This document shows positions 61,100 to 64,000 of a stretch of 64,000 bases of DNA, piece by piece. The notes below the pieces were generated by a model. It had not been told where the DNA came from, made no database searches, and saw nothing but the letters and a program-made list of their open reading frames with translations. The stretch lies in NCBI GenBank assembly GCA_033439265.1, contig JAVTVX010000013.1, positions 3,684,501 through 3,748,500 of the forward strand. The letters run 5' to 3'. Origin of the DNA: Dillenia suffruticosa (Eukaryota; Streptophyta; Magnoliopsida; Dilleniales; Dilleniaceae). Numbering within the stretch: the first letter of the stretch is position 1; each line of letters opens with the position of its first letter. The translations under genes were made by a program, and so were the position numbers.

Positions 61100-63577
61100 A
61101 TCATTTCATTCTCATGAAAGTGAAGTGATTGAATTGGTTGATTTGTTGTTATAATTTATTGCATTGCTGCTATGGAAGCAGTAGACAATAGCTTTACAAC
61201 AGTCATACAGCTCAGTTGCCCACACATCTAAGTGACTTCACTTCTGTTTTTGCATTCATGTTTACCATGAACTACTCTCTCTCTCTCTCTCTTTCTTTCT
61301 CTCTCTCTTTGAGCTCATAAGTTGTTAGCGGTTGGCGGAGCATGTTGTGCGGATTGAAGCAAAACACTGGAAAATTTAGCTTAAGTTAGCTGTGCCTTGG
61401 AAAAGAAAACACTTTTTTACTAGTTGAATAGTGCAGAGTTTGAAGAATTTGATTTGAATGTCTTACATTGCAGATTAGCATTGGAAATAATTATATGAAT
61501 TTAGCATTTTCTAATTTTTAACAAGTAATTTGAGACCAGGAGATTTGACTTAAACAGTAACTCAAATGACTCAAATATTGTCTAAAATATAAAAAATATC
61601 CTGTATTTGAGTTTTGTCTCATCCCTTTGCCAAGAAAAGAAATAAAATCAAATAATCTGTAAATTGCGTAATACTTTTAGCTTAGCATTTAGATCTGCGA
61701 GACATGTAAAATCAAATTGTTAGGCAAATGAATGGGTGTCCCCTTCCTGTGCTATGTTTCGAAAGTAATTCTTTTTGAGATGTGGTGCTGATTGAACCAA
61801 AATGCCACCTTGCAGCAACTTGTGGTATAGACGAAAAGGAGTTGAGCTAGATGGGAAGAGGCGAAAATTTAAAGCAGGGCAGAAGTTGGAGGAACAATGA
61901 ATAAGATGGCAAGAAATGATGGAGTGTACGGCTGTTAGTCGTCTCCTTGGTACAGTTGAGACACGAGAAGCATTCATTGTTTCAAGATGCTTCCTCTTAT
62001 ATGAATGCATGAGAATCCTTTTCCAATTTCTTGCTCTTTGGGGACAGAAAATGTTACTCCGACTGTTTTAGGCTCCTGGCGCTTTCTCATTGGTCAGATT
62101 TTCTCAGAAAAGGGGGGGGGGGACCCTTTTATTATGGTCAAATTAGCTATTGATACTTTCTTAGGCCATGAGAAATAGCATTTCCCTTTCTGTCTTTGGC
62201 GCATGCAATATCTTTGAGGGCGAGTTTTCGTGTAATAGTGTAATAGTTGAGTTATTTCTTTAGTGATTATGAGGTTACGGATTCGAGATATGAAAACAGT
62301 ATTTTTACAAAAATATAAAAGAATGACTGCGTACCCCACTCTTCTCTTATCCCCATACCAAGTGAGGAAGTAGTTTATGCACAAGATGAGCACTTAGTGC
62401 ATGCAATATCTTTATGTGGAAGAAAAGAGAATTTTCAATACCCTTAAAGGTGCTAACCGTGTAATATATATCCATGATGATCAGTCACCACATATTATAT
62501 AATAAAAAAATCACACCTTTGAGGTAAGTAATACTAAACAATGCAAACTCAAAACTATTCTATTGCAATTAGTAAAAAATTGAATTTTGAATTTTGCTTC
62601 GACAAAGACACATTTGTTACTATTTAAGCTATCATATTAGTTTGTAGGTTTCACAATAACGAGTTATCACCTCCTCAAGTATGAGATCTATACAGTTAAA
62701 CAACGTTTTTTCCGCACAAGTAGGCATATCATCAGTAATTGGTGCACATAGTTTGCTTCAATGAATCAGATTCGAGACCCCATGGTAACTATGATCTATT
62801 GTTTAGTTTGACGTCCACACATATTCTATTAAACCAAAAAAAAAAAGATAAAAGGTTTTTCTCTTCTGTCAGGTAGAAAATGTGAATGATAGGTTACTTT
62901 TCATCATATGTAAGAAAAAGGTAAAATTATATGGTCTCAAAGATAGCATCCGCACGACCTAATAATTATACATTCAATAGTTTTCTTTATTGGATCGTGT
63001 TTAAATTTTAATAATAATTTAAATTTATTTAGTGATTATGTATATAACTTTAAACTCAAGATATGTTACTTAATTAAAAAAGAGTTACGCATTCTACTAC
63101 CCTTCTACTCAATCAATCTTGACGTATCAATATTTAATTAGTTTAGTAACTGAATATCGATATTTTTTAAGTAAAATTTTATATTTAAATCTTATAGATG
63201 ATAAAAACAATTATTGAAAGAGTTTTATTTTTTAAGAATTTTATCCGATTCAAATTAAATTTAATCGAGTTTAATATAATTATAAGATCACCATGATTTA
63301 TTAAAAAATAAATAAATAAACAAATCTTGGCCCACTATTCCGGACCTGGTGGCTTTTTGGGATCACGGGTAATTGGGTCTGTATGAAGAAATGACCTTGC
63401 AATATCTTCTCATACTAAGAGCCCTAGACCTTGCTCAGTATCTTTTTTTTTTTTTTTGGGCAGAACCTTGGACAATATTAGCTAAACTTCAATTTTTTTT
63501 ATTATACTGATATTTGAATCCGAAATTATCGGGTTAAGGGAGGAAGAATGTGACCATTAGGCTATCCTCTTGGGGAC
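61100..63577. other. Intergenic, no gene recognised
   Basis: Contains a 96-codon minus-strand frame (61720-62010) without recognisable domain and a G-run near 62115. Not called as a gene. Confidence 0.45.
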
Positions 63578-63591
63578 CTAAACTTCAATAT

Positions 63592-63709
63592 ATATATTTT
63601 TTGATACCATGGCTTGGATACTACTCGGTATTTGGGGTTTCATCCCGATTAATCCGAACCGACCACTACAGTGATTTTTTTCGGTGTATGGGTCTCCTGT
63701 TGGGAAACA
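63592..63709 (-). mobile_element. 5'-truncated SINE (type A) with 14-base target duplication
   Basis: Bounded by a perfect 14-base repeat, CTAAACTTCAATAT, at 63578-63591 and 63710-63723. On the minus strand it carries the 3' half of the type-A element: CACTGTAGTGGTCGGTTCGG, ATTAATCGGG, TACCGAGTAGTATCCAAG and a short A-rich tail. Both polymerase III boxes are missing, so it inserted as a truncated copy. Confidence 0.75.
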
Positions 63710-64000
63710 CTAAACTTCAATATTTAAACATTAATGAAACCGAACCATTGCATTTGGGGGGACCCAAAAGGAGTAGGCTCCGGTTTCCCCAATGCTCGTC
63801 TCAAGGCTTGGTTGAACTTCGGGCCCAGACATGGTGCCCAACAAATAAATTTTGAGCTTAAGCCTAAATAAGCTCCAAAGTTGGGCCTTTTTATTTTTGT
63901 TTTACCGATCACACTTTTGACAAGGTTAAGCTTTTGAATTGGGTTAGTTACACAAAGTTTAATGCATAAATTCAATATATTTCTTCCACAAAAAATAAAT

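Noticed and set aside
61720..62010. 96-codon minus-strand frame
   Set aside because: No domain, signal peptide or membrane segment; not distinguishable from chance.
1..64000. CRISPR arrays, phage, plasmid or operon-like systems
   Set aside because: None seen. The window is plant nuclear DNA with spliced genes; the regular repeats present are microsatellites, tandem duplications and SINEs.

Overview
This is nuclear DNA from a flowering plant, almost certainly a eudicot. The evidence is GT/AG-spliced multi-exon genes with short AT-rich introns, abundant (GA)n, (TA)n and A/T tracts, plant-only protein families (LRX extensins, SULTR3 transporters, a glycine-rich wall protein), and plant-type SINEs and an RTE-type LINE. 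The species cannot be told from the sequence. Five protein-coding genes can be supported; the rest is AT-rich intergenic DNA with decayed mobile elements.

Layout: (1) 1-4.9 kb, minus: a Serinc-family membrane protein, 12 coding exons traceable, last exon cut by the window edge, plus a 5'-UTR exon and leader intron. (2) 5-13.8 kb: intergenic, with SINE copies of two types. (3) 13.8-16.0 kb, minus: an intact single-exon LRR-extensin (LRX3/4/5 type). (4) 16-36.6 kb: 20 kb desert with a decayed RTE LINE (23.8-25.3 kb), a SINE cluster (31.5-32.6 kb) and a well-formed microRNA-like hairpin at 34.43-34.56 kb with a TATA box on the minus side. (5) 36.6-42.6 kb, minus: a SULTR3;5-like transporter, 12 exons. 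(6) 42.7-55.2 kb: intergenic, with tandem duplications and a decayed AGAGAGAAAA-type repeat. (7) 55.2-59.6 kb, plus: a SULTR3;4-like transporter, 13 exons. (8) 60.1-61.0 kb, minus: a secreted glycine-rich protein. (9) 61-64 kb: intergenic with another SINE.

The two SULTR3 genes lie head to head about 12.6 kb apart and share nearly identical exon lengths, so they descend from one ancestral gene. The Serinc and LRX genes lie next to each other, an arrangement I recall from Arabidopsis as well. LRX and the glycine-rich protein are both cell-wall proteins. Nothing suggests an operon-like or clustered pathway. The most notable unexplained signal is the candidate MIR gene near 34.5 kb. Two short introns (90 nt in Serinc, 84 nt in SULTR3;5-like) that stay open in frame, one with a GC donor, are also worth testing. 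Exon boundaries were worked out by hand from splice signals, reading-frame continuity and family alignment from memory; no search was run.
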